A DNA stretch of 64,000 bases from Phlebiopsis flavidoalba (GCA_035772785.1 JAOCPU010000039.1:124001-188000), one strand, 5' to 3'; counted from the first letter of the stretch, positions 1-10,789 are shown. The notes: a model not told the origin generated them from the letters alone. Numbers and translations are program-made.

Positions 1-163
1 CAATGTAATGCCATCGAACTTGCATACGCCGTGACCATATTAAGTTATCTTTCCAGGCTGCCAGCGGAGCTCTAGATACCTCGCGGGACACGTTCGCGGC
101 GTCGACTGCATTGGGGAAACGTACCGTGCAGTACTTCTCTATTCCTCCAATACGCATGTTGCG

Positions 164-1070
164 ATGTTCATGTTGGCTACGATCTTAGCTCTCCGCCGGC
201 ACGGCTCCTGGAGGCAGGATCTCAATGTTGAGCTCAGTAACCCGTTTACGCGTCAGATTGCTTTCCGAGCGCACCTGGGTCCAAGGTCTTCGAGGGCTGA
301 TCTTCTTCGCCACGTGCGAGGGCTGCTACGACGGTGGCGATCTCAAAGCTTCTCGACGAGGTGGAGCAATCGGCTGCTCCTTGGTTACGGGGGAGCGTGC
401 TCGGGGTCAGGACTGAGCTACGCGCTCGAGGGCGGCCCAAGGTGGCGCCTTGAAGAAGACAATTGGGTCTCGTGTCGGGCGGAGATCGATTAACATGATG
501 AGCAGAAAGAAGTCAGAGCCGATGCCTTGCGCCACATGTCCCTCAGGACCAGTTGACCGATGGAATATGACGCCGCCAGCTTGAACGTGGCCGTGAAGTG
601 TTGACTAGGCAGAAGGTGAGTTGACTATACCCGCTCCTCTTGGCTCCTCGTCCCAGAAGCTGATCTGTGTTCAGGCGCTGTTCCACAACTATGTCCGCCG
701 ATATCAAAGGACGAGATGTTGAAGGTGCTGCGGGGACGTCATCCTGGTCCGACTTGCGAACGCTGCTGAAGGCCGGTGGCAAAGCTCTGGGAGATGCTCT
801 TCAGGAGCTCGCCGCAGAAGGTACGATTATGCCGTGAAGTGAACATGCGTGATCTGAATAACCCCCGGTTACAGGTTGAAGTCAGCGTAGCTGTGCTCTG
901 GGAAGGCGTGCGAGATGACCCAGCTCAAGTCAAGGCTCGTCTACAGGTTGTCACTGTGGTGACCGAGATTCTGCGCGAAGTAGAAACTTTGGAAGATAGC
1001 TGCTGAGACGTACCGCGATGCAAAGGAAGAAGCCATGGAAGAAGCCATGGAGGTCGAGTGGGGCGTCTAG
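164..1070 (+). CDS. Unrecognised coding-like region, probable 3' part of a gene
   Basis: I do not recognise this protein. The plus strand shows coding-like pieces in changing frames. One runs from an ATG at 690 (MSADIKGRDVEGAAG..., containing SDLRTLLKAGG) and is followed by an acidic, helix-prone stretch (EILREVETLED, then AKEEAMEEAMEVEWGV) that ends at a TAG at 1068-1070. The C-terminal part contains a short in-frame duplication encoding EEAM twice. The Leu/Glu/Ala-rich composition suggests a coiled coil. The 5' end and intron structure cannot be fixed, and the gene may begin upstream of the window. The alternative is that the region is non-coding and the frames are accidental; the consistent acidic helix near the stop argues mildly against that. 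Confidence 0.3.
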
Positions 1071-1507
1071 ACTCCGTTTGTGATACCCTGCTCAAGCTTT
1101 GAAGTCTCACGCATACTACCAATAACGAGGATGGGGATGAAGGTCCTTGTTAATGATACCTTATATGCCCACTTAGACATAGAATACTTATCCTGTACCG
1201 ATCTGTTCGCTTCGACTCCTTTTTGCTCCTATATATCTCCATTGAATTACTTGATGCTAGCAGCTCGTCGTGTAACAGTGTAACACACTGCACGCTGATT
1301 AGATAGCCTTTGCTCAAAGTGTCTATTAGTTCCCACAATGGAGCATCTCTCTCACCGCCCTTCCATGAATGCATACGCTGATCAAGTGGCAGTAGAGAGC
1401 GCACGCTCGGCGGCCGGCCCATAAAACAGCTTACAAACCGCTCATAACTTTTTGTAAACATTGGTATCTGCCACTGAGTCTTTGCAAGTGTAAGCAGCAC
1501 TATCAGA
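1071..1507. other. Intergenic, nothing recognised
   Basis: This stretch between the gene tail and the MITE carries no motif, intron signal or protein similarity that I can see. A 116-codon open frame on the minus strand covers most of it, but it shows no domain and ends abruptly next to the transposon target site. I treat it as chance. Confidence 0.5.
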
Positions 1508-1515
1508 GCCCTACT
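1508..1515. repeat. Left 8-bp target-site duplication (GCCCTACT)
   Basis: The octamer GCCCTACT lies immediately outside the left terminal inverted repeat and is repeated exactly at 2388-2395 outside the right one. An 8-bp duplication is the hallmark of hAT-superfamily insertion. Confidence 0.85.
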
Positions 1516-1642
1516 TAAGGCTCCAACTGTTTTTAGTTTTATTTACTGTTTATAAACTGTTTAAAAACTGTTTATGTTTATGTTTATTTACAAAATTGTC
1601 CGTAAATCGACGTAAACTGTTTATAAACAGTAAACTAAACAG
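1516..1642 (+). repeat. Left terminal inverted repeat of the hAT-like MITE
   Basis: About 127 bp, starting TAAGGCTCCAACTG and ending in AACAGTAAACTAAACAG. It contains several copies of AAACTGTTTA-like motifs and matches the reverse complement of 2282-2387 with a few indels. Confidence 0.8.
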
Positions 1643-2281
1643 TTTCTATGCACCAGTGTAAGACCTTCTGCGGCATTCAAAATCCTCGTTGTAGACCACA
1701 CACAACAGTTGCAGGGAACTTGTTTTCGACGTCATATCAAGCTCGAGACGGAACGACGCTCAAGGCGCGCGTCGGTGAGGCGTTCTAATTACCATAACGA
1801 GACAAGGAGGCGGGGCCGTCCACATGCTCGGTCCATGCACACTTGCAGTACCTCACATGCTTCAAGCAACAGGGAGAGTTGAACATGTAGTTTATGAGTA
1901 TTTTGGGTGGTACTTTTGTTATATAGTACTCCTATACTGGTCTGTAGACCAGGACAGCCAGAAGTTCTGATGTTGAACAGGCTGCCGAGCTCGCTGGGGA
2001 AGGCTGGGGACCTGTGAGAATAGTATCGTGTGCCGATACTTACAATAGCTTTTCGACTCAAACACATTGAGACCCAATAAAACATCTCGCGCCAACGGCC
2101 GCCCTCCCCAGTGCAGCAGCAGCGCTTCGCGCGCTTGACGCCAGGCTGAGCGGGCTGTCGTGTCCCCTCTCGTCACCTCGGGTACAATAGACGGATGCAC
2201 GCAAACAGCCATAGATGTAATACATAGCGAATAGATCTCTCCTATAGCTCTTAGTGGCCGATCTCGTAGAGGGCAGCACAT

Positions 2282-2387
2282 ACTGTTTAGTTTACTGTCT
2301 ATAAACTGTTTTATTAAAACTGTTTATAACTGTTTACTGTTTATTTACAAAATTTTCGTAAACATAAACTAAACAGTTGGAGCCTTA
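2282..2387 (-). repeat. Right terminal inverted repeat of the hAT-like MITE
   Basis: About 106 bp. Read on the minus strand it starts TAAGGCTCCAACTG and ends in AGTAAACTAAACAGTA, mirroring the left arm. It is about 20 bp shorter than the left arm because of internal indels. Confidence 0.8.
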
Positions 2388-2395
2388 GCCCTACT
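2388..2395. repeat. Right 8-bp target-site duplication (GCCCTACT)
   Basis: Exact copy of 1508-1515, immediately downstream of the right inverted repeat. Confidence 0.85.
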
Positions 2396-2715
2396 CAAAC
2401 ATGACGGTTTCAAAGGGAAAAAGTCAAAAATAATACGTCAGCAATAAGAAACGAGAACTCAGGACGAAGCTGAGGGCTGAAAAAATTGGCTAAGCGGCAT
2501 TGATGTGAGGGCAGCACACGGAACGCCCTAGTAAAAGGCGAGGGCGTTGTCTGATTGTGCTGCCCTCTGCCGCTAGGAAGTGGTGTGTGGCGTGTTGACA
2601 TGCTTGGAGCAAGGTTCTGCATTTTGTTCAACTCGCGGGTGTTGCGCGCTAATGCGAGCAACACACTGCACGCGCCGGGGCCTTAGTTGTTCGTCTCAAC
2701 TTCCTCACTGTCCCA

Positions 2716-4684
2716 ATGTCCAATGATGAAAGACTCACAATCCTGATTTCGACTGCCTCAGTACTCTGTTCTCTTCTGGTCAGGCCAAGACACCAATATC
2801 ATCTTTCGACCTCCTTGCCCAATGTCGTCTCCCTGGGCCCACCCAAGCACGGGCTACTGCCAGGAACAGACCGGCCCACCCGTCACTTCGCTTGACGGAT
2901 CTTACACTATTCGAGAGTATTCTGAATTCTTCTCTCGCAAGGCTTGGGGATAATGGCAAAGTCGTGTTGTCACACGATAGCCAGGCCGGCGAAGTGACCG
3001 TACTTGACGTACAGCTCGGCCAAACGTCCAATTCACAGTCCCACAGTGCGAGTGGTGCTAATGCGCATGGGAAGAAGAGGAAACGAGTGGTGGACGAGGA
3101 TGCGGACTCTGCCGCGGGCGTATCGGAGGAGGAGCCGAACGAGGACGTGGAGTACAGGAAGGCTGTGCCCTCTGCTCTGGACAGCTTGAGCAAGGAGATG
3201 CGAGAGGTATACTCCCTCATGCAGCGCGCAACAGCAAAGGGCAGACTTCTCGCTGAACAAGCAAGTAGCCATAACATTCAGCTCGTGTTCGGGTTGCTTA
3301 CACCCAGTCCCACAGTTCCGCTCAGCGAATCCTAGCTTCGAACCGATATGCCCACACATTACAAAGGAGGACTGTCTCAAGGCGCGTCGTGCGGGCATCG
3401 GACAATCCTGAAGCAAGCATCACACAATTTGCGATTGTGTGCACTTCAGGCGTCTCATTCGACCACACACAGACCCGACTTTAGGACATTGTTCATATTT
3501 GAACACCTGTTACTCCGAGCCGACATATGCTCAATCTCCATCAATACCGCGCTGCCTTCCAACAGAGCTCCCCATGGCTACGGTGCTCAAGGACAAGGTA
3601 CCGTTGCGCTTCAAGTGGACTGGGCGCTGGGGGAAGAGGGAAAGAGAAGGCCCCTGTCGCTACCTACACTTTGAAGTGGACTGGGATCCTCAAGATAGCA
3701 ATGGATATAATCAACAGCAAGCTCGCAATGCGGATCGTCAAAAAGAAAATACACAAGCTCGGAATCGGACAGGGACCAACCGGAAGAGAGAGACGCAACC
3801 AGTATGTGTTTTCATATTTGTGTTTGTATGGAATGTGACGAACAGTTCTGCCCTAGCTTCCTCCGCAGTGGATCAATTGCGACCTTCGACGGTTTGACTG
3901 CTCTGTCCTTGGCAAATTCCATGTCATCATGGCGGATCCGCCATGGGACATCCATATGAGTGTACGTTAGTGTCAGATTGTGTGGCTCGTCAAACATTAA
4001 CAATCCCTACAGCTACCGTATGGCACCATGACGGACGACGAGATGAGAGCCATGCCCATATCCTACTCTTCAGGACGAAGGTCTTTCTTTTCCTTTGGGT
4101 CACAGGGCGAGCGATGGAGGTTGGTCGAGAGTGTATGCGTGTATGGGGTTACACTCGCGTAGACGAAGTGGTTTTGGGTCAAGACAAATCAAGTCTGTAC
4201 AATGGCGCACTGTACAATGCTTTTCGCTGACGTTTGTATCTAGCTTCAGCGCGTCATACGTACGGGACGCAAGGCGCCATTGGCGCTCAATCACACGAAG
4301 GAACACATGCTTGTCGGGGTGAAGACCGTCACAGATGACAGGGAAACCTCAAATTCCCGTCGTGGGTCAATCGTGGGCTCGACACTGACGTGATCGTTTC
4401 CGAAAGTGCGCCCCGAGACCAGCCGCAAACCGGACGAAGCGTATGGTTTGATGAAAGGATGTGCCCAGGGTGGGGACGTAAGGTCGAGATCTTCGGAAGG
4501 AAGCACAATACACGGCCTGGGTGAGCGCTGTTACACATTCATCTGCATTTTCAAGGGCGGTCCGTGGCTCACGCATGTGAACAGATGGCTTACGCTTGGA
4601 AATCAACTCGGCCCCGACCAAATCTTTGTTTCGAGGAAGACCTCGCTGCGCGTGTCAAGGCTAGGTATCCGGAACGTACCTTGA
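2716..4684 (+). CDS. IME4: N6-adenosine mRNA methyltransferase, METTL3/IME4 family (MT-A70)
   Basis: SAM-dependent writer of N6-methyladenosine in mRNA, acting in the nucleus, normally with a METTL14-like partner. The catalytic DPPW lies in an intact run ([15 protein letters not shown], about 3914-3958) preceded by [12 protein letters not shown]. Downstream come [43 protein letters not shown], a [13 protein letters not shown] segment, [25 protein letters not shown] and the ending [10 protein letters not shown], all in family order. The N-terminal half has [20 protein letters not shown] and a CRYLHFEVD segment, as in METTL3. Three GT..AG introns are clear: 3962-4012, 4193-4243 and 4521-4584. 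A charged linker ([12 protein letters not shown]) looks like a nuclear localisation signal. The ATG at 2716 is the most likely start. Several single-base frame breaks occur outside the catalytic core. The exact stop is uncertain. Confidence 0.93.
3962..4012 (+). other. Intron within METTL3/IME4
   Basis: 51 bp, GTACGT...CTACAG. It splits the codon after IHM so that splicing restores MSLPYGTM, the conserved segment following DPPW. Confidence 0.9.
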
Positions 4685-5042
4685 ATCTCCAAACCAATTC
4701 CACAACGGCCGTATGCAGTAGTAAGTGCTTACGACCGCACTGGCCACGGACTATTGTGCACGGACACTCCTCGCTATCTGTAATTTTTGCTTTCGGAAAC
4801 TGCTTGTATAGTCTGGTATGTGAATATTTATCTGTCTTGGACGTCGATAATAGCCAAGTTCCTTCGACTGCATCGTTGGCACATTCGGTATGACAGTGGA
4901 CAGTCACATACCGCAAACTACTGACGCATTCACTGATCTCAATTCACGCACAATCCAGATCTCGTCCTCATTATCCATTACTACTATACGGTCCTCAAGG
5001 TCTCACTTTTAGTATCAAGCGCCACTCGACAGTCTCGTGTAG
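4685..5042. other. Intergenic, nothing recognised
   Basis: Sequence after the methyltransferase. An open frame continues from the methyltransferase C-terminus to 4893 but loses similarity after ARYPER, so it is probably 3' untranslated sequence with a damaged stop. Confidence 0.45.
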
Positions 5043-5618
5043 CTAGTACGGCCCGGCGGCGGCAAAACCAAACTGCTCGAACGATTCTCGTGGTTCATGT
5101 TGGACAATTCGGCACATAAGAGGTCTCTCGCGGTCAAATACGCCGACGCGGCGATTGCAGCCCTGCAAGACTAGGCTTATGTCTATGCTGACAAAAGCTG
5201 GTGTGTATGAAATAGGTGCGTACATCTTTGGCAGCAGCGCTTTGTTCACTACTTCGGTATCTCGATCCAGCTGCTTGTGAACCAGAAGTGCTCCGGGTGC
5301 AGTAACGTCATTCTAACGCCCTGCCAATTTTGCCAAGTACCCACTGGCAGTCTTTCTGCGAATCGCTCATCTGTCGTGTCGCCCGAGTCTGGGCAGGCGG
5401 CACGCGCAAACCTGTCGAAATCTACCCGGTGATAACATGACAATTTGCAGCCATCTCGTCCCGAGATGACACGAGCGAGCATTCGTTAGACTCCTTACTG
5501 ACGATGCGTAGCTGATCGTCATCAAGAATTTTGAAATGGTAGGCTCGTGGCGGAGCGCTCGAAACGAGCATCCTTTCCGGAGTGATGTAACACAACAACG
5601 TAAGTCGCCCGCCTTCAA
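5043..5618 (-). CDS. Unrecognised coding-like region
   Basis: I do not recognise the product. Three overlapping minus-strand open frames (5367-5618, 5249-5482, 5043-5249) could form one frame-shifted gene. The hopped reading gives segments such as YHFKILDDDQLRIV, then FARAACPDSGDTTDERFAERLPVG and LLHPEHFWFTSSW. The composition is protein-like, with aromatic residues spread evenly. No domain or signal peptide is evident. It could equally be a decayed gene or chance. Confidence 0.22.
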
Positions 5619-6115
5619 ATATGAGAAGTTACTGAGAATGTATCCCTGCCCTCCAGAGGCGCGACATAAAACTTAGTGGGAGATGGATGCTCCGAGTCAC
5701 TCGTTGAAAAATCACATCACATTGGATGCGCCACTCAAGGGAAGCTAATCGTCAATGTGAGCGAACACCGCCAAACCGAGCATCACTGATTTGCTTACGC
5801 GGCATGTACCCCAAGCTGTATAGCGGTAGCTTCAAAGATCCTTGTGGTAGGCGCGTCCACAAGCTCAAGGTTCAACTATGTTTACTCCAACAAGACCATT
5901 TACCGCGCGCTGACAGAGGCCTGTGCAGCTCGGAAATAAGTCGCATGACTGTGTTTCTTGCCTCCGGCCATGATTCGATCATGGGCCTAACCAGAAGTAA
6001 GAGTATGTGGTGCCGTCTTCTTCCCAAAACGCAAGTTGTAATCTCTGAATGAACGCCTGTAGTATTGATATAAAGAGGGTGTTTGGACGGAAACACAAGA
6101 TGCTGGCAAGACACT
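5619..6115. other. Upstream region of O-methyltransferase 1, no clear gene
   Basis: A 108-codon plus-strand frame (5726-6052) has no recognisable domain. A TATA-like GATATAAAG at about 6067 lies roughly 50 bp upstream of the methyltransferase ATG and may be part of its promoter. Confidence 0.35.
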
Positions 6116-7806
6116 ATGGTGGCCTCAACCCGTGCTCAAAAGCTCCATGCCCTCGTCGACCTCATCAACCAGACGACTCAGACAATCCTCGCAGAATGGA
6201 GAAGGAGGAATTGGCACCTCCCGAACTACAGAGCGACAATAACAGCCCTCATCTACCTTCGTTGGGAGTTGTATAACGCACAGCGAACCGTTGTGGCCGC
6301 GTGCGGAGCATTCACGGAACTAATATACGACCCCCAGAAGATCCGACTCCTCGAGATGGGTGCGGGTTACTTCGAGTCCGAGAACGCTGTTTATTGCTGC
6401 AGAGCACCGTTTGGCTACCGCTTTGGCGGAGGCTGATCCTAACAAAGGCATACACATCAATCAGTTAAGCTGCAAAGGTCGGTATCCACCCACAGAAAAC
6501 TTGGTACGTCCACTCGCCCAGTCAAGCTACCCGTTTTGATGCTCAAGAAAACACAGCACGGGTTATGCGCACGTTTACGTCAGCTCATGTATTCGCGGAA
6601 TTCGACGAGAATTGTTTCTCCAATAACCGTATCAGCGCCGCCTTGGTTGATAACGATCCGCCTTCGTGCATGCATTACGTATGAGCGTATGTGAGTATAT
6701 TCTGTCTCGCACTACACTGACGAGCCAGCCTAAACCTTGATCAACAGCGGCATGGAAAACTTATGCCCTCGTCCGGTCCAAGCTACCGGACGTACTTCGT
6801 AACACCGTTGATCGCACTACACACCCCACGTCTTGCCTTCCATGAAGCGTATCAAACTAAAGCAGACATACTTTGAGTGGCTTACGAGAAACGTCGTAGA
6901 GCAGCCAGATGGATCCTTCGGAACTCGACCTAGTACCGAGATATTCAGTCAGGCGATGATAGGTGGATGCAAGGGCACTGATGACACCCATGAAGTACGG
7001 TAAAAACCGGCAAACAATCTTCTCTGCATGACCCAAATGCGTGTAAAACGACTTAATCGGCACCGGTACAGACTATGCCTTGGGCCAGTTAGGCGCGAGC
7101 ACCAATACGTAGACGTAGGCGCGAGGGAGGAGCCGCGTAGGTAAGTCGGGTATCATACACCATTTTGCCGTGGTATACTGACGTGTGTTGTCTGCACCTA
7201 GGGAGCAATGAGCTAGTAGCTAGCCAAAATTTATCCGGAGTTGAAGTTTATCGTTCAAGACACACCGACTACGATGGAGCAAGCTCGCGCCATATGGAAT
7301 GCTTTAACATGCCGAGCTACTGCAAAGCCGCGTGTCTCTTGTGGAGCACGATTTCTTTAAGGCCAATCCAGTACGAGGAGCTGAGATATACGTCCTTCGA
7401 TGTGTATTGTAAGTGCAAGTCCGCATCATATAATATATGCTTGGCTTACGAAGGATTATTCCAGGCATGACTGGGACGACGAACATTCGATCAACATTCT
7501 CAAAGCTATCGCCCAGTCGATGAGCGAGACGTCTCGACTCTTGGTCGCGGAGCAGATCATGAACACTACTGTGGGCAGCAAGGACATAGCTAGCGCACAC
7601 GGCACCCCATCCTAGCCAATTATGGACCCACACCCGCCTTGCGCACGCTGTTGACTTCGTTACAGAGACGTTGGGACACGGGATGGAGAGGACTCCGCAG
7701 CAGTACCGTCAGCTTGCGACACGCAGGTGGCTTGCAAGATGGTGCGCGTGTGGGAGTGCAGGGGGCCACTTGGGATTATGGAGTTGCGCCTTCGAGGCAC
7801 GGTCTG
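6116..7806 (+). CDS. SAM-dependent O-methyltransferase (COMT-type), copy 1
   Basis: Transfers a methyl group from SAM to a hydroxyl of a small, probably aromatic, substrate; cytosolic. It starts MVASTRAQKLHALVDLIN at 6116. The N-terminal dimerisation domain follows (YNAQRTVVAACGAFTELIYD, RLLEMGAGYFES, then in other frames NKGIHINQ and the RTFTSAHVFAEFDENCF winged-helix part), then LPDVLRNTVDRTTHPT and VEQPDGSFGT. The C-terminal catalytic domain has HDWDDEHSINILKAIAQSM (general-base His region), LLVAEQIMNTT, an LAHAVDFVTETLGHG segment and an ending WECRGPLGIMELRLRG before a TGA at 7804. At least six frame breaks occur, one in the Gly-rich SAM motif, which I cannot read cleanly. It is converging on the GH128 gene, 229 bp away. 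The second copy is at 12252-13927. Confidence 0.88.
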
Positions 7807-8035
7807 AAGCTAGAGATACCTGGGATGGGGTATAGATATTATGCAGGTATACACGACAGCACGTTATCAGAGTATTCTCGAGCATCAGAACATCTACAAC
7901 ATATTACAAATGTGCCTTCAGCCCTATAGCAATCCAAGCTAGAACCCATGCACACACAACTTCAATACTCAAGCCAACGGAGGTGACTGATCCATATGGA
8001 TGGAGAAGACGTGTTTTTTCCGCTTCCACCATGAA

Positions 8036-9030
8036 CTACGCCGGGCTGATAATCCGGACTGACACTGGGAGTACGAGTCGCACGTGGTCGCCACCAATGT
8101 ATTGCTCTCCCAGAGTAGTAATGTGCCCACTCTGGTCCATCAATGCGTTGTCCTGCGTGTCTATGTGAGAAAGGGGTTGGGAAAATGGCTTAAAGCCCAA
8201 TCATACCTGGTTTACCCCTTGCAGGTTCTCGAAAGCTCCGAACCATGCATAACGTTCGACCCAGTCCGTAGCATCCATGAATCCTTCGGTTGCATTCATG
8301 AAGTTTACGATGTCTTGTTGTGAGCACTGCGCGTTTTCGCGTTGTTGAAATTCTATCATTCAGCAGGGTTAGGAGTTATGTTCTCTTTAATTTTGCGTAT
8401 TTCTGACCTGACAGGCCCACTCCGTGACCCATATGGGTAATTGAAACGTAGAGTGGAAGTCTTGGAGGTACTGCCATAAATGCAGTGAGTTGATGTCGTA
8501 CCAGCCCCTCCCCCCTGTGCAGCGCGATGAAGTCCACCGAGCACAGCCGCCGTCACACGCAGCCAGCCATTGCTGGAGCCATGTCTTTCCAGATGGTGCT
8601 GAGCTCGGAGCTGGGCTGCCAAGGGAAAATCCCTTGCGCCTTAAGTGGCTCCATATATTGTTTCCAGAGCGACGCGCCGTCTGAAGGCGAGAGGTTTGAC
8701 TGGCTGGACTTCCTGTGGCTCATTGAAGCGAGAGCATGTGTCACGCCAAAACTCTTGAATAGTATTGTTGATATTCTTGCTCCAATCGTCAGCCTGACTA
8801 GGGCCCCATAGCATGGGTACAAACTCAAGGTTGCTTTGCAAAAAACCGTCTGGGTTCCAGGGTGTAATACCTGATCAGAATATTTCAAAACATGCATATC
8901 GCCAGCAAGGAGCACAGAACTAGACATACCACTGGATCTTTCCTGTTGTCGAAATACTGCTGGATATTATATGTACGGTCCATTAGGCCAATGCGAGTCC
9001 AGCCTTGGCATTAGCAGAGACCGCCGCCTT
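8036..9030 (-). CDS. Asl1-like glycoside hydrolase, GH128 (beta-1,3-glucanase)
   Basis: Secreted or wall-associated endo-beta-1,3-glucanase family (Glyco_hydro_cc). The reading on the minus strand is GLAWPNG near 9000, YNIQQYFDNRKD, an intron of about 60 bp, YYT-WNPDGFLQSNLEFVP, MLWGPSQADDW, a FNEPQ segment (acid/base Glu), SSQSNLSPSDGASLWKQY, a PSGKTWLQQWLAACDG segment, YLQDFHSTFQLPIWVTEW (nucleophile Glu in WVTE), an intron, then FMNATEGFMDATDWVERYAWFG, an intron, and DNALMDQSGHITTLGEQYIG. Both catalytic Glu positions are present. Frame breaks occur near FNEP and PSG. The N-terminal signal peptide should lie in 9031-9540 but I could not place it. The stop is at 8036-8038. Its product may act in wall remodelling. 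Confidence 0.85.
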
Positions 9031-9539
9031 GTAAGGCTTCCGCGATTACTTAGTTTGCCCATATACGAAAGTCGCAAGAACAGAGTACAGCAGAGGTATA
9101 ACAGATGATATTGAGGTATACATGGGTGAGTGATATAGGCGAATGAGTGAAGCACACGAAACGAGCAGCGCCACGAATATTTGAGTCCCCTTGCGTAGGG
9201 TGGAGCAAGCAGCGTGCCCACTCATTTGGAGGCAACCTTATATTTCGTGATGTTGTTGTATTCACTGCATCAATTGGACGTAGCTGTGCCTGAGATACTG
9301 TGGAGGTTATGTGAAGAGCTCTGAGCTGTGGTGAGAGTACAACGCTGCTGGTCTTCAATCGGCACCGTTTGTACGGCGAAACTTTCTGATGCCGAATTTT
9401 GCTATGATTGCACTGATTGGAAAGAAAAATAGATAAACCAGCTGAGATAACTGTAGCCGGAGGATTATTGTATTCTTCTGTGCTGCTAGCGTAGCACCTG
9501 GCCAGGGATGAAGACTTCTGCTAGTGGAGGTTGGTGAAT
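9031..9539. other. Probable 5' part/upstream of GH128, unresolved
   Basis: The missing signal peptide exon of the GH128 gene is expected here. Minus-strand frames contain hydrophobic runs (LSQLVYLFFFPISAIIA near 9400-9450), but none joins convincingly to the glucanase by a clear intron. Confidence 0.35.
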
Positions 9540-9728
9540 TCAAGTCCGAGGGCGGCGGAAATGAGCGATGACGTATGACACATTCGTCATCGCCTTTGTG
9601 GCGCCGAGCCGCGCGCGCTCAGGGTTTCCCAGGAACCAGTAGTTGCTTCCGTACCCAAATCTGTAAGTGTTTTGCTCTAGCTGGCTTCCACCTGTTCCAA
9701 AGGTAAGAATTACACTTAAAAATCTCAA
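9540..9728 (-). pseudogene. Possible GH5-like (mannanase-type) N-terminal fragment
   Basis: On the minus strand, after a pyrimidine-rich acceptor (ACCTTTGGAACAG), the exon reads GGSQLEQNTYRFGYGSNYWF, then LGNPERARLGATKAMTN and, after a frame change, AALGLEFTN. This resembles the start of fungal GH5 family enzymes (LxxNGxxYRFxGxNYW ... ERARL). None of the later GH5 motifs, such as the acid/base NE or the nucleophile WGE, could be found downstream on the same strand before the GH128 gene. It therefore looks like a truncated remnant or a lone exon. The match is short and the family call is tentative. Confidence 0.33.
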
Positions 9729-10250
9729 TATCTTCTGGGTATCGCCATGTCATGACATACACGCGCCGTATAATATACCCCATTCAGCTTTACGCTCGGA
9801 CATCGTATCAGCCGTCCTGACTAAGCTGTCTGTGCTAAGCGCGCACCGGTCACTACCGAGCAAAAAAAGCTGATTGGCCGCAAAAATTCACACGTGCCAA
9901 TGACGCATGTAACGCCGCCTCTCATTCGGAGACCTGGCAAAAATTGAGCGGCCATTTGGCAGCCATGCATGTGTCTCATACACTGCGTCCACGCTTTTCG
10001 TCGAGTGCTCGTACGGAGTCGTACGGTCGCGCACAAATCCTTATCATCTCTTGGCATGATACCTACTCACCCGTTTCAGCTCGATTCATTCCCGCCCTAG
10101 TAGGTCCAGACTCATTTCTACCAGAGGACACTTATCAAAGCTGTCTACCCGGATGAGCCTCAGACCCTCGACGAACTCAGGACATATGTAATATCATGGA
10201 TATTTACCACTGAATTCGACCAGATGGTACTTATGCTAGCGTTTGAATGG
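9729..10250. other. Intergenic, nothing recognised
   Basis: Short open frames on both strands, none with a motif. No promoter elements could be assigned. Confidence 0.4.
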
Positions 10251-10278
10251 CGGTACGTAGCGGTACGTAGCGGTACGT
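10251..10278. repeat. Short tandem repeat, 10-bp unit CGGTACGTAG x 2.8
   Basis: CGGTACGTAG occurs exactly twice followed by CGGTACGT. The preceding bases and the tract (ATGGCGGTACG...) are partly mirrored at about 10450-10466 (CGTAGCGTTTCCGCCAT), giving an imperfect inverted repeat around a 220-bp segment. Confidence 0.8.
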
Positions 10279-10789
10279 GCGCCGTCCTGCGTCCCGCTAC
10301 GAATAACGGAGTCTAGACTCACCTTGTTTACTTACTCCTTAAGGCGTCGATCGCAACGCCGATCTGTCGATCGATTGGAAGCTCGGGGTCGGGCAAGTAG
10401 TAAAAACGCCCTCTGATGACGAGCAACACCGAGGGCGATTTTCGACTTCCGTAGCGTTTCCGCCATCCTATCATCCGCACTGTCGGTCTAAGCATACCCG
10501 CGAATGCCGACGAAACAATGATTAACCGCTACCATACGCCTGCTGTCAGTCCCGCGATTGGTCTTCAGAGGTTCTCCCAATGCGTCTACGCAATCTGACA
10601 TGGTGAACGGCTTACGCAAGCTTATGCATCGCGGCTGGCCACGGCTATAGTGGAGTCGGGGCAATAATATCGTAACAATTTTCATGCTGTCGGCTGAGAT
10701 GTCATCGTTCTGGACATATCTAATCGTGGCCTTTAAATACCCTATGGATGTGCTCTCTATCGACATCTTCACCATTGAACACTCCAGAT
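10279..10789. other. Upstream region of the alcohol dehydrogenase
   Basis: Contains the right arm of the imperfect inverted repeat (about 10450-10466). No gene was recognised. A long minus-strand frame at 10488-10904 overlaps the dehydrogenase start and is a shadow. Confidence 0.4.

Larger units (their letters stand above)
1516..2387. mobile_element. Non-autonomous hAT-like element (MITE), 872 bp
   Basis: The element begins TAAGGCTCCAACTGTTT and ends with the inverted complement (AAACAGTTGGAGCCTTA). It is flanked by the perfect 8-bp direct repeat GCCCTACT. The long inverted arms (about 1516-1642 and 2282-2387) are AT-rich and packed with variants of AAACTGTTTA, which look like the subterminal repeats that hAT transposases bind. 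The arms are alike but not identical, indicating some age. The roughly 640-bp centre has two minus-strand open frames of 98 and 120 codons, neither showing a transposase, zinc-finger BED or hAT dimerisation motif, so I call it non-autonomous. The exact target duplication shows it moved as a unit. A transposase source elsewhere in the genome would be needed. Confidence 0.85.

Noticed and set aside
1660..2281. Transposase gene inside the hAT-like element
   Set aside because: The two minus-strand frames have no BED finger, DDE or hAT dimerisation motif, and the interior is too short.
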